Below are positions 54,100-64,000 of a DNA stretch of 64,000 nucleotides, one piece after another. The notes beneath the pieces were generated by a model. The model was not told where the DNA came from. It made no database searches and saw only the letters and a list, made by a program, of their open reading frames with translations. The stretch's first letter is position 1, and each line of letters begins with the position of its first letter. Made by a program: the position numbers and the translations under genes. Source of the DNA: Apricaphanius iberus (Eukaryota; Chordata; Actinopteri; Cyprinodontiformes; Aphaniidae). The stretch is taken from assembly GCA_028564705.1 (NCBI GenBank), contig JAPXFQ010002095.1, positions 1 through 64,000 on the forward strand, given 5' to 3'.

Positions 54100-54990
54100 A
54101 TAAACTTTAAGCAGTATTACAACATTAATATATGTGTTCAAATCCCATATTTGGCTTCTACAGTTACCATAAATCAAACTATATAGACATCTTCCATATC
54201 GTCGATGGACAGCAATACAAACGCATAGTATACCATTCTCCAGAAATCCAATTTGTAACCACCCGGAAGTTCACCGCCAGGACAAAACTGTAAAAAAACA
54301 ACTTCCAGTTCTTTAGCCTGACATAATAGTTGAAGTTTAGAAAATGCAAAAAATGAAGTTTTATTCGTGTGAGGCAATAACATAAGTTGGTCCAATAAAC
54401 TAAGGAAATCGTAAAGCTTCAGCTGATTTTTTTTCTTTTGTGTTTCAGCAATACTTAAATCTTTAAGTTATGCTTTATTACAACCATCCAACATCAAGGA
54501 AATCCAACTTCCATAGTTGTCTTCACAGTGCAAAACAGAAAGCTTCCCTATTTTGGCATAAAAAAAACTATTTTCAGTTGTGAAAACTTTAAAAACTATG
54601 TTTTACAGATTAGGGGTAGTAATTTAAGTCAGATCGAAAGACTGAGGTAGTTTTATGCTGTAACATTGTAGTGAGTGGCCAGTACTTCCATTTCATATGT
54701 ATCTCTATGTTTTATGTCATTGCAAAAAAAGCTGTGTTAACCTTCATACTTTCATTGCAAAATGTGGGAAAAACAACTTTTTTAATTGGGTTTTGAGTCA
54801 AAAGCCTACATGTGTTACTTGGACAAGGAGACCCACAGAGGTCGATTATGCTCTGATTTAAATACAATAAAATAAATTTTATATCTCTTGTTAGCATAAA
54901 TTGTTGAATATTAGGGTAAAATACTGTAAACAACACTTAAACAGTAGAATATGAGCTTTATGTTAATATTCCCTACGTAAGTTGCCATGA
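54100..54990. other. Unassigned AT-rich DNA right of the Ngaro element
   Basis: No feature recognised. Confidence 0.3.
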
Positions 54991-54994
54991 CAGA

Positions 54995-55200
54995 TTTATT
55001 GGTCACCGTGGCTTCGGTTGGTAGAGTGGTTGGCTTGTAATCAGAGGGTGGTTGGCTCAATTCCAGCTTCTGCCTGTCTGTTGCGCACTTAAATTCCAAG
55101 TTGCCTATCATATTGCTGCTTAAATGTGTTGCCGGTGCTTTGAGTTGTCGGTATGAAGAATGAGTAGCAAACTTAAATAAAATACGGTAATCAGCTGCAA
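54995..55200 (+). mobile_element. tRNA-derived SINE
   Basis: The head resembles a tRNA gene: A box TGGTAGAGTGG (55019-55029) and B box GGCTCAATTCC (55054-55064, 9 of 11 to consensus), 24 bp apart. The downstream body (gtgctttgagttgtcggtat at about 55135) is like the 3' part of common fish tRNA-head repeats. It has diverged from a functional tRNA (no clean cloverleaf), so it is a SINE and not a tRNA gene. Confidence 0.75.
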
Positions 55201-57540
55201 AGTATAATTGAGTACACTCAACAAACAGGCTTGTGTTCAGTAAATCTACATCAAGATGGTAAATCAAACATGCTGAGTTAACCAAACTTAAAACTACTTT
55301 TTAGACGTATTATGAGCCAGTTGGTAAAAAACAAGTTGGCTCAACTTTATCAAATATATTTTCAACTTAACATAAGTTGTGTTAGCTCAAAGACTTGAGT
55401 AGACCCGGCTATATTCAGTTTGTTGAATTTAAGATTCTGCTTTGATTTACCGTCTTTATTTAGGTTCACGCGATGCAAATGCATTGGTTTGCATAAAGAG
55501 ATGAGTCACCGGGTTGCTAACTTTTTTAAGTTCAGTCAATTTTTCTTGTTTTAGGGCGAGGGAGGTTTGGTAGGACCCTGTGTATAAGATAAAATTAGAT
55601 CAATCACATTTATAGACCAAAGATTTTGTTGACCAAATCCAAAGTTAAACTTTGAAGGAAAATGTAGAGAGGCGCTCTAGATAGATGAACAGAACATTGC
55701 TTTGAATTAACGGCATTCTGCTGGCATTTGGAATAACTTAAGAATTCTAGTGGAGAACGTTAACATATTTTTTTTTCTGTTGCCCAATTGTTTTATTTTT
55801 TTAGAGTGAAGACAGAGGCTGAAACAGAGAGGAGGAAGAAGAGCAGAGGCAACCGCACTCACCAAGACGGACTCTGGATGAGTGAGTAAGAGATATTTAG
55901 GAATCAGAGATGAGAGGGTAAAATAGGTGCCTGACCCAGCTGCTCCACACAGCAAAAGAGAAGGGATGAAGAAGTGAAAAAAACATAGCTAGATAACTGT
56001 TTTTGTTGACTAGGTTTCCATATCTTAACTAGGTTCTGCATACAGTTCATAACTTTCGGGAAGCGGAGTTTGATTGTGAGATTATTCCATTACGTTGCAT
56101 TAGTATTTAACGTCTGCTGTCGGATGCTCTCATGTTCGCTATGTTTACGTAGCTCTGTTAGCTTTGTAATTTAGACAAAATGCTGTTGACAGAGTAACAT
56201 TAAAGTTCGATTAAAAAGGTTCAAACAAAGCTCCCATTGTTTGTTAACTCAGCTGAAACTCCCAACATGGATTTAGGGACCAAAATAGAAAAGAGTGTGT
56301 GTGCTGCTGAGCCATCTCTTGGTCCTCCACCTGCCAAAAAAACTTGCCCATGTTCTGTGTGGAAGCATTTTGAAGTCATTTCTGTAAATAAAACCTAAGT
56401 GATATGTATGTGCAATAGTCAAATCAGCAGAAGCAGAGGTATCACACATCTTTCAACATCTGCTATACATAATCACATGCATTTAAAGCATCCTCTCTTA
56501 GTACTGTCTGCCCCCCCACACGCGCCAATCCTCCCACCAACACCAAATCATATTCACAGCCATATTCCGCCCCTGTTCGTCTCTTTTCAATGACATTCAT
56601 GTTACATGTCCATTGCTGGATTTATGGAAAAACATCAACCTATATTGCATGCTCATAATTATTATAATGCATAATTAAATATAACGTAAATTAGAGGTGT
56701 TACACATAAATATCTATTTTTAATTTTACTCGAATACAAATACAAATATTCCCCCCCCCCCCCAAGAAATACAAATACAGACACAAATGCTGGCTGCTTT
56801 TCACACCCCTAGTCACTAAATAGTGTAACACTGAAAGCAGTTGGTTGTGCTCAAATTATTTAGAAGAATAAAAGTAAATGGGGACTGAAGAAAAACATCC
56901 TCACCACAGAAAGCTGTAAATAAATAATGTCCACTTTGGAAATCTTTAGTTTCTCCCACATAAAATCCCATTGAAATCAACTGAAGCTTGTGGTTGTATG
57001 AATACTTTTGAAAAACTCTTTAAGGTTGATAGAAATGTGACAGAAGTGGGACAAAAATATATATTCTTGTTCTTTTTGAGATTTTAAAAAGGATAAAAAC
57101 ACCAAATGACACAAAAAGCTGTGAGAAGCGTGTTCCTCTAGATCGTTATTCCTGTGGTTCCCGCGACCCCAGTCTGCCCTCCCCACTTCTCCGTACAGCA
57201 CCTTCCATCTCCTGCAGACTTATTTATTCATCTGCTTCGCCCTACAGTGGTTAAACCATCCATGGCAGAGTAGTTACAAGCTGTTTGTGATGTCTGCACG
57301 GTCTGAGGGAGGACGGGGGAAAACATGATAGCTCCATTAATGCCACACTTTGGTCTTCCATTTGCAGAAGTGCTCTGATGCTTTCATGTCTGAATGAGTT
57401 TCTGACAGAGAGGAAAAAACCACATCAGAAAGGCTATCAGGACTGTCTGGACATGTTTTACTCTTATTGTGGAGACCTAAATGTTTTACATGAGTAAATA
57501 TGCCTGTTAGTCTTTATGGATATGAATAATCTAAATTTTA
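55201..57540. other. Unassigned DNA with fish-repeat-like words
   Basis: 55290-55560 holds words such as aacaagttggctcaacttta and aagttcagtcaatttttctt, which resemble a common fish MITE; boundaries were not found. A poly-C run lies at 56751-56763. No gene recognised. Confidence 0.3.
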
Positions 57541-57555
57541 CAGGTAATAGATGCA

Positions 57556-57900
57556 ATGTTGTCTAAAGTGATGAAAGCAGAAACAATGGGAGGGGGTCTG
57601 ATTTGGTGGTCATTTACGCCATGTAGATGGCGTCGCACACCAGGGATCACATGGCACCACGATGTGGGGAGAAAGCAGGTCAGCTGCGGCAGAGTGATGG
57701 TTAGGACAACAATCTGCTGGGAAGCTTTGGGCCCATGCAGATGTTACTTTGACACATACCACCTAATGAAGACCATTTACTCCCTTCATCAAAGGTGGAC
57801 TTATCATCAGACAAAGGAGCGCGATTAGCTTGACCTCCAAACACTGTAAGGGCCCATGTTGAACACTTAATTGAGACAATTTTTCCTCCAAAATTATTCA
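57556..57900 (+). pseudogene. Tc1/mariner transposase fragment, decayed
   Basis: Plus-strand frames include GGGLIWWSFTP and GPCRCYFDTYHLMK, and the nucleotide text atgcagatgttactttgaca, the middle of a common Tc1-like transposase in fish. Further on, cttgacctccaaac recalls the L-T-W-P-P-N block. Termini and the catalytic frame are lost. Confidence 0.6.
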
Positions 57901-58089
57901 GCACTGGCATTTTTTTTTTTAAATGATACGCTGTATTGCCATCAGACTTCCCATGGGAAAGTGTTTTAATGTTCCCTGATGCCCAGCTACAATGGACTAA
58001 TACTTAACGGAAGTAAGAAAAAGTGAATGACTCTATGTGGGAAACGGTGGAAATTACCCCGATAAACTTATATCGTCTAGAACATGGAA

Positions 58090-58455
58090 GGCAAGGCAAG
58101 TTTATTTGTAGAGTACAATTCATACACAAGGCAATTCAAAGGGCTTCAGAGTCGCATAAATTAAGAAAACAGATAAACATAAAAAAAATCAACTTAAAAA
58201 ATAATTAATTATAATAAAAAGCAAGAGTGCAGATAAAATAATTTCAATTGTCATATGCACGGGTAAAAAGAACAGTTTTCAGCCTGGATTTAAACATTGT
58301 TAGAGTTGAAGCTTGTCTCACATCCTCATGAAGACTGTTCCAGATTTTAGCTGCCTGAAACTGAAATGCAGCCTCACCGTGTTTATTGTTGACTCTGGGA
58401 TATGCCTAAACCTACGGGCTTTAAAAAAACGAAACATGTTGGAAAATATTCCTAA
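58090..58455 (-). mobile_element. L2-like LINE C-terminus and 3' tail
   Basis: The minus strand from about 58383 encodes KHGEAAFQFQAAKIWNSLHE, then DVRQAST and FKSRLKTVLF, and stops at about 58240. This is the C-terminal end of an L2-type ORF2. A 3' UTR follows, ending in TTTGAATTGCCTTGTGTATG and ACAAATAAACTTGCC. The terminal part is shared with 60640-60775. Confidence 0.8.
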
Positions 58456-60600
58456 ATAAATTATGATTTTTCTAGCCCACATGCTGCATCAGCCTTGGGA
58501 GATGTCTGGGGAATGAAAAACTGTGACACAGATGAGTGTGTTTTCTGCATTCTTGTACTTGCAGCGAGTGTTCCCAGATAATTTCTAACCTCTGGTTTAG
58601 ATCCCACCTCCACAACAGTTTTGCTGACTTTAGTTGGGTGATTTTCTGTATTTTTATTTTTACGTAGTTAGAATTAAGCTATCCTGGCCTATGTGCAACA
58701 GACATATTGGACATTTATGAAAATACGAAACAAATAGCGTCATTCATTGATTCAAAACAGGACACTACATTTAATTGTCAAATATAGAATGCTTCTGTAT
58801 TTTAAGGGACGGTTAGCAACTCTAGAAATACACAAAAGGAAGGGAATTATCAAGGATTTGGTAAATCTTGTTGTTGACTATTTTATTGGAGGACATTTTG
58901 GAGGACGGTACACAGAAAGTGAGATTTGATTCTGAAGTATGCAATGCAACGCCGACAACACGTCAAAAACATCAAGGCTTTAAATAAAGCGATTATCAGG
59001 AAGGTGCTGATGGAGCGTCACGTCAGGTTCTGCCAGTCACACCAGTGGATCAAGGGTAGGAGCTTCTGATTAGATCCAAGAGGTTCTCGGTGCGTGAGGT
59101 CCAGAGTCCAGACCAGAACATGATGTCTCTGCTGTATTGGGAATATTTCTGTGTCCCTTCTTGCCATGCAGCCCTGGCCGCCTTCCTCTATTATGATCAG
59201 CATGTTCTGATTTGATGAGCAGCTAGCTCTGCCTGTTTCCTAGTGCTGAAACTTCCTCCCTCAGTCCAGCATTCATGTTAGGTTAATTAGTGATTGTGAG
59301 AATACATAATGATGTGTCCTGTGTGCTTCTCTGTTGGATCTGTAACAGACGAGAAAATCAGAGAATGTACTCTGGGTATTTTATGTGGCAGAAAGCAGAG
59401 CACATCTGGTAAGGAATGAAATGATGAATTACTTTTTAACAGTATGTACTTAGCCTCTGTTATTATATGATTTAATTAAATGCAACCTTTTCAGAAGTGA
59501 CCTAATTATTCTACAGGCTCCAGCTGATGTTCATTTAAACGTAATGTAACTGCAGATGGTCTCTGCGGGCCTCAGAGGTTCTGGTCCCGTTTACAGCAGC
59601 GTTAGGTTCTACATGGAGAGAGGGTGGACCACCTGGACTGACAGGAGAGCTGGTCTGGAGGAGCTGCAGAGATTCACAGCTCAGGTGGGAGAATGCGTCC
59701 ACAGGACAACTGGGAGTGATGGACTCCATATATCTGGTCTTCATAGAGGAGAAGCAATGAGCCCTTCAAAATATGTGACTGAGAGGAGCTTGTTTTAGTG
59801 ATTAAGTCTTCATAAAATACAGGAATAAGAAACAATACTGTTTATTATATTTATTTATTTATTTAAAGTAAAGGAGGATAGATCTCATTTTAAAGACAGA
59901 GAGAAAGAAGGGTTGATGCCAGAGCCGTCTCTGCTTGCTTTAACTTTAATATCTTATCACGGTTTATGAGAATATATATTTTTTTAATGTGTCTATCTGT
60001 TCAGGTGGATCTCAGCATCTAAAGTAATAATAAATATTCTGTAGAGAAGCAAAACGAGAGGCGGGGCAACAAGGAAGACCCATGGAAATGTTTCACCAAG
60101 TTCATCCAACTACCTGCCTCTCATTGTATTAACTAAACCGTTCCCAGCGTACACACACATACCTGAATATCTACGTGTGTGTGTGTGTGTGTGTGTGCGC
60201 ATTAGAGCAAACATGGATTTTATTAGCCCGACTTTGTAATGATCCACGGCCTGGCTCATCGGTCATAGAGTGACGATACTCTGAAAGTGATGGTGGCAGC
60301 AGAATGGAGAACAGGGAGGGAGGAAGGAGGTGGGAGGGACTACAAAATAAGGAGCCAGGTGAAGAGTAATGGGTGAGGTAGACCTTCCAGCATGTCTGCC
60401 TTCTTCTAAAGAAAAGAAACGTGTTCCTTCCTGCTGCAGGAACACGTTTAGGAGCTTCTCAGGAGAGGGTGGATGGTGGACAGACGGTTATGTGATTTGA
60501 TTGGTTTATTTATACTCAACAAAAAATACAAACGCAACACTTTCTCTCAAATATTGTCCCCAAATCTCTGTTAGTGAGCACTTCACCTTTGCTGAGATAA
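58456..60600. other. Unassigned DNA with a (GT)n at about 60175-60197
   Basis: No gene recognised; short frames near 59550-59800 show no domain. Confidence 0.3.
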
Positions 60601-60639
60601 TCCATCTCACCTCACAGGTGTGCCATATCAAGATGCTGA

Positions 60640-60775
60640 TTACAAATTTATTTGTAGAGCACAATTCAAACACAAGGCAATTCAAAGCGCTTCACAGTTG
60701 CATAAATTAAGAAAACAGATAAACAGAAAAAAACATCAACTTAAAAAATAATGAATTACAATAAAAAAGCAACAG
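60640..60775 (-). mobile_element. L2-like LINE 3' tail fragment
   Basis: Minus-strand tail shared with 58090-58210 (caaggcaattcaaag, then cataaattaagaaaacagat on the plus strand). It abuts an L2 fragment of opposite orientation. Confidence 0.7.
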
Positions 60776-61530
60776 TATATTACTGTAACAGTATCTCCAC
60801 AGGTCTACCTAAAAAGTCAATCAGACAGCTGCAGCTGATCCAGAACGCTGCTGCTCGTGTTCTCACTAGAACCAGGAAAGTAGAACACATCACCCCAGTT
60901 CTAAAGTCCTTCTTCTGGCTCCCTGTAGCTCAGAGAATAGACTTCAAAATGCTTTTATTAGTTTATAAATCATTGAACGGTTTAGCACCAGAGTACATTA
61001 GAGATCTGCTATCATGGTACAAACCATCCAGATCAATCAGGTCCTCCAGCTCTAGTTTACTGATCGTCCCCAGAACCAGAACCAAACATGGAGAAGCAGA
61101 TTTTAGTTTTTATGCTCCTCATATCTGGAACAAACTACCAGGAGAAGCAAAGCTGCAGAGACACTGAACTCTTTTAAATCTAAAATAAAAACATCTATTT
61201 AGACTTGCTTATGAGTAATTGATATCACTATTGTTTTTAATCTTTTTAATTACTGTATTGCTTTTGTCAATCACTAAATGTCTTTTTAATTTTCACAATT
61301 TCACATACATTTTCTTATATACATTTTCTTTTATGCTCCAGTTACTAAATGTTTTATTTTATTTTTAATTACTTTTGAATGCTTCAATTGATTCTTGTGT
61401 TTCAGCTGTTTTTAATTTTCAGAATTTTCTTTTATGCCTTCGTTTAGTGATGCTGTTTTGATTTTCACACTTTTGTCATGCATTTGGTTTCCTTTCCACT
61501 GTATCATGTAAAGCAACTTGAATTGCCTTG
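60776..61530 (+). mobile_element. L2-like LINE C-terminal ORF and 3' UTR
   Basis: An open frame (to 61167) encodes the C-terminal region of an L2-type reverse transcriptase protein: LQLIQNAAARVLTRTRKVEH, ITPVLKSFFWLPVAQRIDFK, LLLVYKSLNGLAPEYI, RTKHGEADFSFYAPHIWNKL. The RT palm is absent (5'-truncated). A frameshift precedes the expected final residues. The 3' part ends in gtaaagcaacttgaattgcc. Confidence 0.85.
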
Positions 61531-63330
61531 CGTTGAATATTATTTTGCCTTTTTTTTATTGATTGCATGCTTAGAATTGTCTTTCTTATCGTATGTTTGC
61601 ACAAAATAAAGCAGTAATTTCCTAATTACCTGTCCCCATATTTGGCAGTAGAACCTTTTTGATTGTTGCTTCAAGTTTTTTTTTTTTTTTTTGCTTTTGC
61701 CATACAACCAGCAAACCTCTGTAGCATCAGTGTAAGCCAACAAAGTTAATTTACAGCTGTGCTGCTTTACTCTCCTTCTGTGCGGTTTAGGGGTTTGACC
61801 TTTGAGTAATTATAAAAATGTGAGTGCATGAAAACCTTCATGCTGAAAGTGTCTTTTCTCATCTGCATGATGCAGGAGCTTCTCAGCGGGGGGGATTCAT
61901 GCATTCAGGGGGCAACAGCCCCTCCATCCCAGCCTCCAACTGGCTTCATGACTATCCAGATCCTAAAGTCACAGCAAGGCTGATTAACCTCCATCATTGC
62001 TGCTGCCACAGGCCTTCCGCTCCACACCAAAGAGCGACACAGGAAACCGGATCAGGGAGGGGCAGAGGTTGTGTTGGGTGAAGTAGTAAAAGGGAGAAAT
62101 GAATCAGCTGAATGAAAAATAAGAAAACCCAATTTATCCCAGCTTTGTCAAGCTTTCTTTCCTTTCACCCAGGTTGCGAGAAAAGCGCGGATTCACGAGG
62201 CACGGCTTGTGTTTCAGCTCAGCTGCAGCATCTTTTTAAATGAGACCAGCGGCTTCATGAAGTGAGGCGCCGCATCCTGTCATTATGCAGCTCTGCAACG
62301 GCTGTGCATGCAGCATGAAGGGAGCAGATCTGAGGGAGAGGAAGAGTTTGATGACAGTGGAGAGGAAGTTTGGTGGGACGCTCACGGTGTGCGTCTCCAA
62401 CCAGAGCAGATTGTTCCTCCGTTTCAGCAGAGGAGAAGATTCCTTCACTGACTCTGACTCTGGTTCTGGTTTTCCTTCAGATGGAGTGGGAATGACACAC
62501 CTGGAGGATTTCAACAGGTAACCTGTGAAATCGGATGAATAATAGATTCTTTTGGAAAATAACTTCATTATATCATCAGTTTTCTACTTCCCTTGTGGAA
62601 TAGTTTGGAGAGTTTAGGCGTGGAACCCAAGAGTACAAACTGGAAAACAGATTTCTGTCGATTCTAATAAAGCAACAGATGAGCCAAATTTACCTGCTTG
62701 GATTGAGATTTTTCTTTTCAGTTATTAGTTTGTTATCATTGTTTGGAAAGTTTGACACATGACTTCTTTTTCATATTATTAAGCAGAAAGTTTGGGCTCA
62801 GAAATGAACATTTGTATATTAGCAAACTGGATTTCTGCAGCTGATGCCTCAGAACCTTAGAAACTTTAACCATACCGATCATTGTTTGATGAATTTTGTC
62901 CTTGCTACAATAAAAAGAAGTAATAAGGCTTATTATGGCAGCTTTATTATTTAAATATTTGAACCTTTGAGTTGACTTCCATACACCTGCTTGTTGGATC
63001 CAACTTGAAATGAACTATTGATTCCAGTGTAGATAAAATTACTGTCTCTGTGAAACAAAATACTAACCTGCTAAATAGTACAAAACATATAAATATGTAA
63101 AAAAACACATAAAATTAAACCAACTAATTCTACTTGACATGCTAACGGCTGACGTCTGTAAAGCAGCACCATTCATCCTTAAAAAAAGATCTGTTCTCTA
63201 AATGTTTAGACTTCTAATAACTTTATTCCTTCCTTTTACTATAATTGCCCCAATAAACTGTATTTTACAATGTCTGAATCACAAAACCAAGAGATGATTT
63301 TAATTCTTTAAAAATCAGAAAACTGACATT
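61531..63330. other. Unassigned DNA; one weak exon candidate at 62285-62521
   Basis: Mostly AT-rich with no recognised feature. The segment 61820-62520 is GC-balanced. The frame 62285-62521 (78 codons, Ser/Asp-rich DSFTDSDSGSGFPSDG) ends against a donor-like ACAG|GTAACC at about 62516. I do not recognise the protein, so it may be chance. Confidence 0.25.
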
Positions 63331-63334
63331 TTAA

Positions 63335-63800
63335 AGGGATATTCCACCCCTAAGTAAACATTTGTCTGTAAGTAAGAATTTTTCAATGTTAGTGAATGGG
63401 AACTATTAGCATGCTAGTATTTCCCATTGACTTATATTGGTTTATGCTAAGCTAAAGCAGAGGGACTGCTGCCAGATACGGAGAATCCTTTTGACTCAAA
63501 CATTTACAACTTATTTTTTCTCGCTCCATAAAGGCCAGATTTATTGGGTCATCAGTCAGAGTTGTCCTGTGGACAGATTCTCCCACATGAGCTGTTGATA
63601 TCTGCAGCTCCTCCACACTCACCATGATCCTGCTTCTCTGATCAAAGCTCAGGAGGACGTTCTGATGATAGAAGCTAACCCTGGTTTCATCTTAGAACCA
63701 CCATCTGGATTCTGTTTCCTGATTAGGTGAAGTCTGAATGCAATAATCTGCTCTAGATTTTATTTAGTGGTGTTTCCTGAAAAGGGGAGAATAAATCAAA
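63335..63800. repeat. Fish-type interspersed repeats, including a Tc1-related piece
   Basis: 63335-63530 (gggatattccacccctaagt, then ttatgctaagctaaagc) looks like a common fish repeat. 63550-63770 shares gttgtcctgtggacagattc and neighbouring text with the Tc1-like remnant at 45460-45640. Confidence 0.45.
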
Positions 63801-64000
63801 ACATATGAAACATTTTCCTATTTTTATTAGTAAATATAAACCTGCACCGTTTTTTTTTCTTTTGTTTGCAGTTTGATCTTTTACCCCTAAGATCTTTTAT
63901 TTTCTTGAAGTTTTTCTATAGAGTAAAAAAAAAGAGAAGCAGCTCTGGGAACTAAGAGACGAGAGCAGATCAAACAGAACTCCGGCTCTGCTGGCCGTCG

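Noticed and set aside
55019..55064. Functional tRNA gene
   Set aside because: A and B boxes are present but the sequence does not fold into a clean cloverleaf, and it continues into a SINE-like body.

Overview
This window looks like repeat-rich, non-coding DNA from a teleost fish. It is AT-rich and full of microsatellites, and it carries fish-type transposons of many classes: L1/Tx1-like and L2-like LINEs, an R4/Rex6-like LINE tail, a Ngaro-type tyrosine-recombinase retrotransposon, PIF/Harbinger elements with MYB/SANT and MADF partner genes, Tc1/mariner remnants, hAT elements and a tRNA-derived SINE. I found no convincing host protein-coding gene, no cellular tRNA or rRNA gene and no CRISPR array. 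All clear protein homology belongs to mobile elements.

Layout. 1-3660: 5' part of a full-length-looking L1 on the minus strand, with an intact ORF1 and an ORF2 that stays open to the window edge. 5730-9195: two small PIF/Harbinger elements meeting head to head at one TTA. The left one is split by a 2.3-kb Tc1/mariner-type element with a TA target duplication. 10.8-13.4 kb: two fold-back sequences, a 446-bp Harbinger MITE and an L2 fragment holding a 362-bp hAT MITE. 15.9-16.6 kb: R4/Rex6-like LINE tail beside a 28-bp perfect palindrome. 20.3-21.3 kb: LINE 3' region. 23.6-30.4 kb: several inverted-repeat families, a MADF-gene remnant and a 1.27-kb TIR element. 31.7-34.1 kb: GATA repeat, L2 tail, and an internally deleted Harbinger with a three-exon MYB-like gene. 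41.7-43.3 kb: hAT element containing a long AT palindrome. 44.9-47.9 kb: decayed Tc1, then a 5'-truncated LINE bounded by a 12-bp target duplication. 48.6-54.1 kb: near-complete Ngaro element. 55.0-55.2 kb: SINE. 57.6 kb: Tc1 remnant. 58.1-61.5 kb: L2 fragments. The remainder is unique or unrecognised DNA, possibly intergenic or intronic, with a few stretches that could be conserved non-coding elements.

The most interesting unit is the Ngaro retrotransposon at 48614-54099 (minus). It has the A1-ORFs-B1-A2-B2 split-direct-repeat layout with nearly identical repeats, an intact RT-RNase H ORF, and an intact tyrosine recombinase ORF coupled to it by a TGATG stop/start overlap. Its Gag has a SAP-like segment and appears to contain a small phase-matched spliceosomal intron. 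The only other lesion seen in gag is an exact 13-bp tandem duplication that shifts frame. A roughly 19-unit VNTR of mini-hairpins sits between A2 and B2. Second in interest is the Harbinger remnant at 33.0-34.1 kb, where two introns of the MYB-like gene can be placed to the base. Third is the L1, whose 5' UTR holds BANP-like and YY1-like promoter motifs.

Calls rest on translation and motif recognition by eye. No database search was run.
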